Under the pieces are notes generated by a model. It was not told the origin of the DNA, did no database searches, and saw nothing but the letters and a program-made list of their open reading frames with translations. DNA of 28,715 nt, from positions 1 through 28,715 of the forward strand of contig JAVBTR010000091.1 of the NCBI GenBank assembly GCA_031556065.1. The letters are read 5' to 3'. Positions 1 to 8,020 of the stretch are shown one piece after another. Every line of letters begins with the position of its first letter. Position 1 is the stretch's first letter. A program made the position numbers and the translations under genes. This DNA is from JAVBTR01 sp031556065. Its GTDB lineage: Bacteria; Bacillota; Clostridia; Christensenellales; Aristaeellaceae.

Positions 1-627
1 CGTACCCTCGTGGGCTTTTGTGGTAAGGGGCTGGTGGTCGGTACGGGCGCTGGTGGGGTGCTTTCCTAAAAGGTTGGTTTCGGCAGCAAAACGCGACCGG
101 GTTTGCGGGGTGAAAATCGCCTCCAGCCATTGCTCATATGTCATGCCTTGATATTTGAGGGCGGTATTAAAGTAAAACTCAAGACCGGTGGACATGGCAC
201 CGTTGTAGAAGATCAGCTGGTTGTCCTTAAGCAAAAGGCGATAGCCTTCGGAAACACCGCTAACAGCACCCAGCATTTCATCGCATTTTTTGCTGAATTT
301 TAAAAATGTGTTTATATTCGAATCCCCATCCGTCGGCCGGGACATATACATGATAGCATGAAGGCTTGAATCGTATACCATCCGCAGGGCGACGTTATCA
401 AGGCTGCTGAGCACATAAGCTAACTCCCCGCCGGCGGTATCCAAAAGGGACAGTGTATCTTCCACACAGTTGCGCTCTGTAATCTTAACAACTGCGCTGA
501 ACAGGTAAATGGAGTTAGCCACAGGCACAATCAGCATTAATATAAAGGAAATGAGTATAACCGTAAAGGCGTGCTTAAAACGGTGGATCATAAAGGGCTG
601 CCTTTGCTTTGCCTTTGGAGAGGGCAT
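1..627 (-). CDS. Membrane-anchored sensory regulator, N-terminal part (YesS-like AraC regulator or histidine kinase), cut by window edge
   Basis: An open frame of 209 codons runs from ATG (complement of 625-627) to the first base of the window without a stop, so the gene is incomplete at its C-terminus. AAGGAGG sits just upstream of the ATG. After a short basic N-terminus there is one hydrophobic segment at about residues 21-45, then a polar region of at least 160 residues that would lie outside the cell as a sensor domain. This layout, divergent from an LplABC-type sugar transporter operon, fits the membrane-bound AraC regulators typified by YesS of Bacillus subtilis, or a sensor histidine kinase of the YesM type. 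The DNA-binding or kinase part is outside the window, so the class cannot be settled. It probably senses the sugar imported by the divergent operon. Confidence 0.6.
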   Translation of the reverse strand, partial: MPSPKAKQRQPFMIHRFKHAFTVILISFILMLIVPVANSIYLFSAVVKITERNCVEDTLSLLDTAGGELAYVLSSLDNVALRMVYDSSLHAIMYMSRPTDGDSNINTFLKFSKKCDEMLGAVSGVSEGYRLLLKDNQLIFYNGAMSTGLEFYFNTALKYQGMTYEQWLEAIFTPQTRSRFAAETNLLGKHPTSARTDHQPLTTKAHEGT

Positions 628-696
628 GGACATCCTCCTTTTCTTAAGGAAGAAAAAAAGTATTGGAAGCATTTAAATGCCAGGTAACGGTTTTTT

Positions 697-725
697 ATTA
701 TAGCGTCTTTTTTTATAATTGTAAA
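697..725 (-). promoter_or_regulatory. Sigma-A-type promoter for the leftward sensory regulator
   Basis: Read on the minus strand, TTTACA (725-720) and a perfect TATAAT (702-697) are separated by 17 bp. The start would fall near 690, giving a leader of about 60 nt before the ATG at 627. Confidence 0.65.
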
Positions 726-869
726 ACAAAAAACTTTTGTCTTCGGCAGTGTTAAAATACCGTAAACCGTTGATATAGCGCAGACTTTTTCAAAAACATA
801 CATTTGATTGGGTCGGCGTACAAATGGTTGGATTCGTATAGTCTGTACGGAGGTCGGGGGAACTGTGTG

Positions 870-897
870 TTGAAATGCAAGGTTTTTTTGTTATATT
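870..897 (+). promoter_or_regulatory. Probable promoter of the seven-gene sugar operon
   Basis: TTGAAA (870-875) and TATATT (892-897) are 16 bp apart. The start would lie near 904, about 60 nt before the ATG of the binding-protein gene, and inside the inverted repeat at 898-928. Confidence 0.5.
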
Positions 898-928
898 GAA
901 ATCGCAAACGGAGCCGGTTTGCAATTTC
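898..928 (+). repeat. Interrupted inverted repeat at the operon start site (operator or leader hairpin)
   Basis: GAAAT-c-GCAAAC (898-909) is mirrored by GTTTGC-a-ATTTC (917-928) around a 7-bp centre, with one mismatched pair. It begins directly after the -10 box. The position suits either a repressor/activator operator covering the start site or a hairpin at the 5' end of the mRNA. It is too A+T rich in its outer part, and lacks a following T-run, for a terminator. Confidence 0.5.
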
Positions 929-964
929 CCGGTACCGGAAAAACTAAAAAAAGGAGACAACAAT

Positions 965-2623
965 ATGAAAAGACTAGCAGCCCTTATTCTTGGCATTGTG
1001 ATGCTTTTTGGCTGCGCATCGGCCGAAGTAGCGACCAATCAGCCAACCACAGCCCCCGTTGCCAACAGCGAGGTGGTTACCTTGAAGGTATTCGCACCGC
1101 AAAATGGTGAATACAGCTGGGCGGATAACCTGCAAACCAAAGAGTTGGAAGAAAAACTGGGCATCAAAATCGAATGGGTTGTTGCGCCTAGCGGCACTGT
1201 TCGTGAAAAACTGAACCTGCTGCTGGCCGGTGGCCAAGAAGAAATGGTGGACTTGATCCTTGTAGGGGTGGGCGACCGCCTTGACAGGGTAACCGAGGCC
1301 CAGCTTGGTGCACAAGGGCTTCTCATGCCGCTGAATCAATACTTCGATACCATTTCGGAAGGTTACAAAGCGGCCTTTGAAGCTATGCCCGGCCTGCGGG
1401 ATTCCATTACCACGCCAGATGGCAACATTTACTCAATGCCTAACGTTGATGGCTCCCTTCATATGCAGTATTCCATGAAAATGTGGATCAATACGGAGTG
1501 GCTTGAAAATCTCAACCTTGAAATGCCTACCACTACCGAAGAACTCTACCAGGTGCTTAAGGCGTTTAAAGAAAAGGATGCCAATGGCAATGGGGATCCT
1601 AACGATGAAATCCCTTTGTCTACTATCAAGGATATTACCAACGCGGCCATTGATAGCTTCTTGATGCAGCCCTTCCAGCTCACCCCTGAAGGTGAGAAAT
1701 TGTATGTGGATAACGGTAAGGTAACCTTTAGCCCCGTTCAGGAAGGCTATCGTGAGGGCCTGCGTTACCTGAATAAGCTTTACGCGGAAGGACTTATCAA
1801 TCCCGAATCCTTTACCCAGGATATGGCCAATCAGGTCAATGTTAATGAAAATGGCGAGGAAGCCGTTATTGGCTGCTTCTTAGGCCAGCGTCCCGGCTTT
1901 GCCTGTGACTTAACCACGATGCCTAACAGCGAAAAGTGGGAGCAATATCAACCTGTGGCGCCCCTGACCGGTCCCTCCGGCCAAGCTATCGCCGCCTGGA
2001 ACCCCTATGCCATGTATCAAACCGGTATGGCTTTTATCCCCACCGGCGCGAAAAACCCGGAAGTGGCTTTCCGTCTGGTAGACTATTTGGCCACGCTTGA
2101 AGGTTCCATGCGTTCGAATTATGGTGTTGAAGGCGTGCATTGGCGTAAAGCGACCGAAGGCGAATTGGGCCTGGACGGCACCCCTGCCACAGTGACTCTG
2201 CTGCCTGCCGCCACCGAGGATGTGAACTATTCTTGGACTCAGTTGGCTGGTCTGGTGCGTAATACCGAGTTTACCGTTGGCCAGACAACCAACCCAGATC
2301 CTTATGCAGACGACGTGCGCCCTCTGGATGGCCGCCAGATCCTTTTGTACAAAGGCTCTTTGAGCCATGAGGCGGTTCGCCAGCCCTTGGACAGCGTTAT
2401 GCCCAGTCTGTTCTTCACCGAGGATGTGGCGGAAGATATTTCCCTTAAGAAAACCACCATTATGGATTATACCGACGAAGCCATCGTGCGCTTCATTACC
2501 GGCGATATGAGCATCGAAAACGATTGGGATAGCTATGTACAAACGCTGAATGATATCGGTCTTGAGGATTATCTCAAGCTTTATCAGGACGAGTATGATG
2601 CCAGCGCCTTTGCTAAAAAGTAA
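965..2623 (+). CDS. LplA-type sugar ABC transporter solute-binding lipoprotein
   Basis: This 552-residue protein would capture an oligosaccharide outside the cell and deliver it to the two permeases encoded next. The start at 965 is chosen because AAAGGAG lies 8 bases upstream and the reading begins with a classic lipoprotein signal, with LFGC at residues 14-17 (Cys17 lipidated). An in-frame ATG at 875 overlaps the promoter and is rejected. Residues 205-215 form a calcium-loop-like Asp/Asn/Gly motif, DANGNGDPNDE, common in this family. Length matches the long (about 500-560 residue) LplA-type binding proteins found with LplB/YtcP permeases. It is the first gene of the operon; a hairpin separates it from the permeases. 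Family assignment is firm; the ligand is unknown, though the downstream enzymes suggest a uronate-containing oligosaccharide. Confidence 0.9.
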   Translation: MKRLAALILGIVMLFGCASAEVATNQPTTAPVANSEVVTLKVFAPQNGEYSWADNLQTKELEEKLGIKIEWVVAPSGTVREKLNLLLAGGQEEMVDLILVGVGDRLDRVTEAQLGAQGLLMPLNQYFDTISEGYKAAFEAMPGLRDSITTPDGNIYSMPNVDGSLHMQYSMKMWINTEWLENLNLEMPTTTEELYQVLKAFKEKDANGNGDPNDEIPLSTIKDITNAAIDSFLMQPFQLTPEGEKLYVDNGKVTFSPVQEGYREGLRYLNKLYAEGLINPESFTQDMANQVNVNENGEEAVIGCFLGQRPGFACDLTTMPNSEKWEQYQPVAPLTGPSGQAIAAWNPYAMYQTGMAFIPTGAKNPEVAFRLVDYLATLEGSMRSNYGVEGVHWRKATEGELGLDGTPATVTLLPAATEDVNYSWTQLAGLVRNTEFTVGQTTNPDPYADDVRPLDGRQILLYKGSLSHEAVRQPLDSVMPSLFFTEDVAEDISLKKTTIMDYTDEAIVRFITGDMSIENDWDSYVQTLNDIGLEDYLKLYQDEYDASAFAKK

Positions 2624-2642
2624 TACACATTTTGAACCTGCC

Positions 2643-2675
2643 CGGCGGGAGACAGGCTGTCTCCCGCCGATTTTG
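2643..2675 (+). terminator. Hairpin between binding-protein and permease genes (attenuator or mRNA stabiliser)
   Basis: A perfect 13-bp inverted repeat (2643-2655 with 2657-2669, arm CGGCGGGAGACAG) is followed by ATTTTGCTT. The apex would open to a small loop in RNA. The T-run is short, so partial termination or 3'-end protection is more likely than full stop; the permease gene starts 27 bases later. Such an element would make binding protein more abundant than permease. Confidence 0.7.
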
Positions 2676-2695
2676 CTTCATGGGAGGAATCGATT

Positions 2696-3640
2696 ATGAG
2701 GGTAGCCGCACCCAGACAGGGCAATCGCTGGTTGAAAACGTGGAAGGGAATAAAGCGCCATTGGCAATTATACCTGCTTATATTGCTGCCGGTGGTCTAT
2801 GTGATCGTTTTTCGATATGTGCCTATTTGGGGGTCCCAAATTGCCTTTAAAGATTACAAGCTTGGCTTGGGTATAGAAGGCAGCCCGTGGGCCTCACCGT
2901 TTTTTAAACATTTTATCAATTTCTTTTCAGCCAATCAGTTTTTTCGTCTGTTTTTCAACACCCTGGGTTTGTCCTTTTACAATATTCTGGCGGGTGTGCT
3001 GCCTCCCGTTATTCTGGCCATTGGGCTCACCTATGTGCGCCATAAGTATTTTGGCAAAACAGTGCAGATGATTACTTACATGCCGTATTTTATTTCAACC
3101 GTGCTGGTGGTAAGCATTATGAACCAGATGCTTTCCCTTTCTGGTTCGGTGAACCGCCTGATCGCGGAATTTGGAGGCAGCCCTATTCACTTTTTAAGCA
3201 AGCCTGAATGGTTTAAAAGCCTGTATGTGTTCTCCGGCCTGTGGCAGAATACTGGCTACAACGCGGTGGTGTATCTGGCAGCCCTGGCTTCTGTTTCCAC
3301 AGAGGTTCATGAAGCGGCCATTGTGGATGGGGCCAGCATTTGGAAGCGCATTATTCATGTGGATATTCCGGGCATCATGCCCACTGTGGTCATCGTAACG
3401 GTATTGGCTTGTGGCCGGATTCTGTCGGTAGGCTATGAGAAGGTGCTTTTGATGCAGAACATGCAGAATATGCGCGCCTCTGACATCATTTCAACCTATG
3501 TATACCGGGTGGGCCTTTCAGAAGGGATGCAGTTTAGCTATTCAACGGCCATTGGGCTGTTCCAGTCTGTGGTGTCCCTGATCCTATTGGTGTTTGTTAA
3601 TGGCATGACCAAACGCTTGAATGAAACCAGCTTATGGTAA
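2696..3640 (+). CDS. Sugar ABC transporter permease, LplB type
   Basis: This 314-residue integral membrane protein is one half of the translocation channel for the operon's importer. It has about six hydrophobic segments, the first at residues 24-40, and the conserved cytoplasmic EAA loop at residues 206-225 (EAAIVDGASIWKRIIHVDIP), which docks to the ATPase. GGGAGG precedes the ATG by a suitable distance. The next gene, its partner permease, follows after 13 bases. No ATP-binding subunit is encoded in this operon, as is normal for LplB/YtcP-type systems, which share a multitask ATPase (MsmX type) encoded elsewhere. Confidence 0.92.
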   Translation: MRVAAPRQGNRWLKTWKGIKRHWQLYLLILLPVVYVIVFRYVPIWGSQIAFKDYKLGLGIEGSPWASPFFKHFINFFSANQFFRLFFNTLGLSFYNILAGVLPPVILAIGLTYVRHKYFGKTVQMITYMPYFISTVLVVSIMNQMLSLSGSVNRLIAEFGGSPIHFLSKPEWFKSLYVFSGLWQNTGYNAVVYLAALASVSTEVHEAAIVDGASIWKRIIHVDIPGIMPTVVIVTVLACGRILSVGYEKVLLMQNMQNMRASDIISTYVYRVGLSEGMQFSYSTAIGLFQSVVSLILLVFVNGMTKRLNETSLW

Positions 3641-3653
3641 GGAGGAAACGTGA

Positions 3654-4550
3654 ATGCAATTAAGTCATATTAAAAGAACAGCCTCCGATAAGGCGTTTAT
3701 GGTCGTCAACACGGTATTTCTTCTATTAAGCCTGGTTGTGGTTCTTGTGCCCCTTGTGAATGTGGTGGCCCAATCCTTAAGCGCTCCCAGCGAAGTGATC
3801 GCGGGCCGGGTCAGCTTCTGGCCTAAGAAGCCTACGTTAATGGCCTATGAAGAGATTTTCCGTTCCAGACTCTTACTCAACGGCTATGCCAATTCCATTC
3901 AATATACCTTTTTCGGTACCCTTATTAATGTTGTCATGACGGTGATGTGCGCCTACCCCCTTTCCAGAAAAGATTTTGTGGGCAGCAAGTTTTTAATGGG
4001 CCTGTTCGTGTTTACCATGATCTTTATCGCACCGCTGATTCCCACCTACTTAAATATTCGAAGCTTGAATCTTCTTGATACCATCTGGGCTATGATTTTG
4101 CCAGGAGCTATTTCCGCTTATAATATGGTCATTGCCCGGACGTTCTTTATGAACACCATTCCCGATGAAATGCTTGAAGCGGCGGATTTGGACGGTGCCA
4201 GCGATATGCAGGTGCTTTTCCGGCTGGTATTGCCTTTATCCAAATCGATTATGGCTGTGTTGGTGCTGTTTTACGCGGTGGGCCATTGGAATTCTTACTT
4301 CGAGGCGTTTATTTATTTAAATTCCGAAAGCAAGCTGCCTTTGCAGGTGGTCCTGCGCAATATTTTGGCTAACGCGAAGATGATCGAGCAGATGGCTAAC
4401 GCCACTGTGGAGCAAAGCCAACGCCTGGCGCTGGTGGAGGTGCTTAAATACGCGGTGATCGTTTTTGGCAGTCTGCCGGTGATCCTTTTATACCCGTTTG
4501 TGCAAAAGCACTTTGTTAAAGGGGTTATGATTGGTTCCGTAAAGGGCTAA
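3654..4550 (+). CDS. Sugar ABC transporter permease, YtcP/LplC (CUT1) type
   Basis: This 298-residue protein is the second channel subunit. Hydrophobic segments start at about residue 16, and the EAA loop is at residues 175-194 (EAADLDGASDMQVLFRLVLP). GGAGG precedes the ATG. The very basic, short N-terminus and the C-terminal end near VKHFVKGVMIGSVKG resemble the YtcP family. It is tightly spaced with the permease before it and with the serine hydrolase gene after it (11 bases), which shows that the enzymes are co-transcribed with the importer. Confidence 0.92.
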   Translation: MQLSHIKRTASDKAFMVVNTVFLLLSLVVVLVPLVNVVAQSLSAPSEVIAGRVSFWPKKPTLMAYEEIFRSRLLLNGYANSIQYTFFGTLINVVMTVMCAYPLSRKDFVGSKFLMGLFVFTMIFIAPLIPTYLNIRSLNLLDTIWAMILPGAISAYNMVIARTFFMNTIPDEMLEAADLDGASDMQVLFRLVLPLSKSIMAVLVLFYAVGHWNSYFEAFIYLNSESKLPLQVVLRNILANAKMIEQMANATVEQSQRLALVEVLKYAVIVFGSLPVILLYPFVQKHFVKGVMIGSVKG

Positions 4551-4561
4551 TAGGGGGAAGA

Positions 4562-5941
4562 ATGATGACAGGGGTTATGAGCCGCCAGCAGGCGGTGTTG
4601 AATTTCATTGAACAGCTCGAAAAAAACAGGGTCATGATCCATGGCTTTTTGCTGGCGCGGCAGGGCGAAACCATTGGGGAAGGGTATTATGCACCGTTTA
4701 AAAAAAGCAGGCCGCATCGGATGTTTTCTGTAAGCAAATCCGTTACAGGATTGGCTATTGGGCTCCTTTGGCAAGATGGGCGCATCGGTCTTGAAGACAA
4801 AATCACCAGTTATTTTCCCGATAAGCTGCCCCCTAAGGTGGCTCCCTGGATGGCGGAAATGACCATTCGAGATATGCTTTGCATGGCAACCTGCTTTGAT
4901 AAGACGGCATTTAATTCAAAAGAGGACAAGGACTGGGTGAAGGGCTTCTTTCACGCCAGCCCTGTCCATAAGCCCGGTACAGTTTTTTCCTACGATAGCT
5001 CCTCCAGCCATGTGCTTTGCGCTTTGGTGGAGCGGCTATGCCAAGAGGACATACTTTGTTTCATGCAAAAGCGTTTGTTCACGCCACTGGGTATGAACGG
5101 AGAAAAACGATGGCTTAAAGACCCCGCTGGTGTAAGCCATGGCGCTTCGGGACTGGTGATGACACTTGGGGACATGAGCCTTTTAGCCGCCTTTTTAGCC
5201 GGTGACGGCCAGGGGCTTATGGAGCAAGCCTTTCTTCGGGAAGCCACGGCCATGCAGATACCCACCATTCAACGGCGAGTGCCAGAGGAGCGTTATGGCT
5301 ACGGATATCAGATATGGCGGACGAGGGACGGCTTTGGTATGTTTGGTATGGGGGGGCAGCTGGGCATTGTGATGCCCGAAAGGAAGCTGGTCTTATGCAC
5401 CGTTGCCGATACCCAGATGGACGCTGCCGGCACCCAGCATATCTATGATGCTTTTTTTGCACACCTGGCCTATGCCGATATGGAAATGGACGATCCACAA
5501 GATCAGGCCCGGCTTGATGAAAAGCTTTCGGAGTTAAGCTGCCTGTGTATAGAACCGGGCTGTGAAAAGCAAAAAGACCATTTGGGGGTCTATGAGTTCG
5601 AAGAAAACCCTATGGATATAAGAAACGTGGTTCTTTCAGAGGGCTGCTGGCGCTGCGAAACAGGCGGGGAAACATTGAAGGTGCCCTATGGAACCGGGCG
5701 GCAAGCCCTATCCCGGCTTCGTGAACAGCCTGTGATGGCAAGCGGCGGATGGCCCAATAAAAACACATTTTTTATGCGTTGCTATTGGATAGGGGATACA
5801 CCCTGTGGGTTCGACGCGCTTATGTGCTTTGACGGCGCTCATGTAACCATGCGGCTTACCAGAGCAGCAGACCCTTTATCCAATGGGATGGAAGGCCAAT
5901 GCAGCGGTGTTTTGATCGCAAAAAAGAGTAACGAGGTGTAG
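4562..5941 (+). CDS. Serine hydrolase of the beta-lactamase (class C/EstB-like) fold
   Basis: This 459-residue protein has the three active-site motifs of the serine beta-lactamase superfamily: SVSK at residues 56-59 (Ser56 nucleophile, Lys59 base), a Tyr-x-Ser motif at 144-146 (YDS) and GMGGQ at 262-266 in place of the KTG/HxG box. The family includes class C beta-lactamases, DD-peptidases, EstB-type esterases and NylB-type amidases. There is no signal peptide, so a cell-wall or drug-resistance role is unlikely. Embedded between permease and glycosidase genes, it is more probably an esterase that removes acyl groups from imported sugars; that is inference. The C-terminal 160 residues form an additional region I do not recognise. 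GGGGG lies before the ATG; two tandem ATG codons (4562, 4565) leave the exact start open by one residue. Confidence 0.8.
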   Translation: MMTGVMSRQQAVLNFIEQLEKNRVMIHGFLLARQGETIGEGYYAPFKKSRPHRMFSVSKSVTGLAIGLLWQDGRIGLEDKITSYFPDKLPPKVAPWMAEMTIRDMLCMATCFDKTAFNSKEDKDWVKGFFHASPVHKPGTVFSYDSSSSHVLCALVERLCQEDILCFMQKRLFTPLGMNGEKRWLKDPAGVSHGASGLVMTLGDMSLLAAFLAGDGQGLMEQAFLREATAMQIPTIQRRVPEERYGYGYQIWRTRDGFGMFGMGGQLGIVMPERKLVLCTVADTQMDAAGTQHIYDAFFAHLAYADMEMDDPQDQARLDEKLSELSCLCIEPGCEKQKDHLGVYEFEENPMDIRNVVLSEGCWRCETGGETLKVPYGTGRQALSRLREQPVMASGGWPNKNTFFMRCYWIGDTPCGFDALMCFDGAHVTMRLTRAADPLSNGMEGQCSGVLIAKKSNEV

Positions 5942-5944
5942 CTT

Positions 5945-8002
5945 ATGGCCATTGATCGAAAACAGCTGATTTGCAAGCATAACCCTATTCATACTAAAGC
6001 CGTGCTGGATGCGCCCCTGACCGTGGGCAACGGGAGCCTGGGGTTTACCGCCGATATAACGGGTACTCAAACCCTGGACCAAGATTATGCTCAAGGGCAT
6101 TTTCCCCTTTTAACCATGAGCGATTGGGGCTGGCATACCACGCCGGCCAAAGCGGATGGTTCTGGTTATACCCTTGAGGATCTGGTGTTTACTCACTACG
6201 ATTGCATGGGGAAAGATGTTGCTTACCCGGTGGAGGCTCAGCCTGGCAATGAACATGTTTATACCTGGCTAAGGCAAAACCCTCACAGGTACCATTTGGG
6301 CCGGGTTCGCCTTTGCTACCAGGGGAAGCCTGTTAAGGAGGACCAGTTAAGCCATATACAACAAACCCTGGATTTATACTCAGGGGTACTTTATAGCCAG
6401 TTTAAGGTAGAGGGTATTCCAGTTGCGGTACGGACTTGCTGCCACCATACCAAGGATGTTCTGGGGCTCGAAATTGTGTCCAATGCCTGTGCTAACGGCC
6501 TTATGACCGTTGAATTGGACTTTCCTTATCCGGCGCCGGATATCACAGGGGCAAATTGGGATAAAGCGGATCAGCGTGTTACCACCCTTCTTTGCGTACA
6601 AAAGCGTGAAATGCGGCTGCGCCAGCAAATGGATAAGGACCAGTGCCTTATTACCATCAGCGGGAACGATACGATGGTTTATTCGTCGATTCAGGCCCAT
6701 GGCCTGAGCCTTTGCTCAACAGGCACCAAATTGGCCTTCGGCATTGGGTTTTCCGATGTAGACCAGCTAGCACCATGCTCTTTCTCCAGTTGCCTTTTAT
6801 CCAGCGTGAAAGGATGGAAGGCCTTCTGGGAAGAAGGGGGAATTGTGTCCTTTGAAGGGTCAACGGATAAACGCGCTCATGAACTTGAACGGCGGATGAT
6901 CTTGTCCCTTTATTTAAGCGCTGTTAATTGCTGCAACGCCATGCCGCCCCAAGAAACGGGGCTTACAGTAAACAGCTGGTTTGGCAAGGCTCATTTGGAA
7001 ATGTATCTTTGGCACGGGGCATATTTGCCCCTTTGGGGAAGAAGCAAAATGCTTAAAAAAAGCCTTGGCTGGTATAAGCGAATTTTGACCAAAGCCATAG
7101 AAAACGCCGGACGCAATGGCTATAAAGGGGCTAAATGGCCTAAAATGGTAGGCCCTGAGGGGGTGGATTGCCCTTCCACGATTGCGCCACTGCTTATTTG
7201 GCAGCAGCCTCACCTGATTTATATGGCGGAATTGCTCTATCAAAGCGAGAAGGATGCTGCGTTTTTAAAAGAATATTGGCCGCTTATAAAAGAAACGGCG
7301 GAATACATGGCGGATTTTCCTGTATACAACGCTGAAAAATGCTGCTATGATCTGCCTGCGCCCTTGATTCCCGCCCAGGAATGCCACCGGCCCATGGACA
7401 CGAAGAACCCCACCTACGAGCTTGAATATTGGCGTTTGGGGCTGAACATCGCGTGCCAATGGGCGGATCGCCTTCAGATGAAAGTATCGCCAAAGTGGCA
7501 GGAAGTAGAGAAGTATATGGCGAAACCGTCTATGAAGGACGGGCTGTATCTCGCCCATGAAAGTTGCCCCCGGACTTTCAGCGATTTTAACCGGGACCAC
7601 CCGTCTATGGTAGCAGCGCTTGGCTTGCTGCCGGGGGATCGCATTGATCCGAAGAGGATGCTGAACACCCTTTTAAAGATAGAGGAAGTTTGGCAGTTTA
7701 AAACCATGTGGGGTTGGGATTTTGCCATGATGGCCATGAGCTATACCAGGCTTTTAATGGGCAATGAGGCAGTGAATATGCTTTTATACGATACAGAGAA
7801 AAACCGTTATGTGGCCAGTGGCAATAACCGCCAGGTTACCAGGACGGACTTGCCGTTATATTTGCCGGGCAACGGTTCTCTTTTACTGGCGCTGCCGCTG
7901 ATGATTGCTGGCTTCCCACATTGCGAAAAAACCCATCCGGGATTTCCAGAGGATGGCAGCTGGGTGATCACTGCGGAAGGAATCTTCCCCTTCCCTTACT
8001 AA
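5945..8002 (+). CDS. GH65-like (alpha/alpha)6 six-hairpin glycosidase of unknown specificity
   Basis: This 685-residue cytoplasmic protein starts three bases after the hydrolase gene. An N-terminal beta-sandwich-like region (about 1-290) is followed by a helical barrel. Motifs include WFGKAHLEMYLWHG (345-358), NGYKGAKWPKM (391-401), IPAQECHRP (475-483) and NPTYELEYWRLGL (488-500). Order and spacing resemble GH65, where GYxGAxxPWE and GPDEY occur in this order. By that analogy Glu479 would be the general acid. The phosphate-binding loop of GH65 phosphorylases is not recognisable; at the equivalent place the protein reads LYLPGNGSLLLALPLMIAG. I infer a hydrolase acting on an oligosaccharide from the operon's importer. 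It may belong to an unclassified relative of GH65/GH95-type enzymes; specificity cannot be read from sequence. Confidence 0.7.
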   Translation: MAIDRKQLICKHNPIHTKAVLDAPLTVGNGSLGFTADITGTQTLDQDYAQGHFPLLTMSDWGWHTTPAKADGSGYTLEDLVFTHYDCMGKDVAYPVEAQPGNEHVYTWLRQNPHRYHLGRVRLCYQGKPVKEDQLSHIQQTLDLYSGVLYSQFKVEGIPVAVRTCCHHTKDVLGLEIVSNACANGLMTVELDFPYPAPDITGANWDKADQRVTTLLCVQKREMRLRQQMDKDQCLITISGNDTMVYSSIQAHGLSLCSTGTKLAFGIGFSDVDQLAPCSFSSCLLSSVKGWKAFWEEGGIVSFEGSTDKRAHELERRMILSLYLSAVNCCNAMPPQETGLTVNSWFGKAHLEMYLWHGAYLPLWGRSKMLKKSLGWYKRILTKAIENAGRNGYKGAKWPKMVGPEGVDCPSTIAPLLIWQQPHLIYMAELLYQSEKDAAFLKEYWPLIKETAEYMADFPVYNAEKCCYDLPAPLIPAQECHRPMDTKNPTYELEYWRLGLNIACQWADRLQMKVSPKWQEVEKYMAKPSMKDGLYLAHESCPRTFSDFNRDHPSMVAALGLLPGDRIDPKRMLNTLLKIEEVWQFKTMWGWDFAMMAMSYTRLLMGNEAVNMLLYDTEKNRYVASGNNRQVTRTDLPLYLPGNGSLLLALPLMIAGFPHCEKTHPGFPEDGSWVITAEGIFPFPY

Positions 8003-8020
8003 ACGTATGAGGTGTAGAAG

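Larger units (their letters stand above)
628..964. other. Divergent intergenic region between regulator and sugar operon
   Basis: These 337 bases contain no convincing gene. They hold a leftward promoter for the regulator (697-725), a rightward promoter for the transporter operon (870-897), an interrupted inverted repeat at the rightward start site (898-928) and a perfect 12-bp palindrome (GCATTTAAATGC) at 669-680 in the leader of the leftward gene. Short open frames here have no ribosome binding sites or family resemblance. The stretch is A+T rich compared with the flanking genes. Confidence 0.7.

Noticed and set aside
669..680. 12-bp palindrome GCATTTAAATGC as an operator
   Set aside because: It is A+T rich, lies in a leader in a low-G+C region and has no second copy near another promoter in the window; too weak to claim as a site.
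875..964. Longer N-terminus for the LplA-type binding protein from ATG 875
   Set aside because: This start lies in the promoter, and the added 30 residues would precede the lipoprotein signal. The ATG at 965 has a proper ribosome binding site.
1910..2542. A 210-codon minus-strand frame inside the binding-protein gene
   Set aside because: It is the shadow of a well-supported lipoprotein gene, with no ribosome binding site and no family resemblance.
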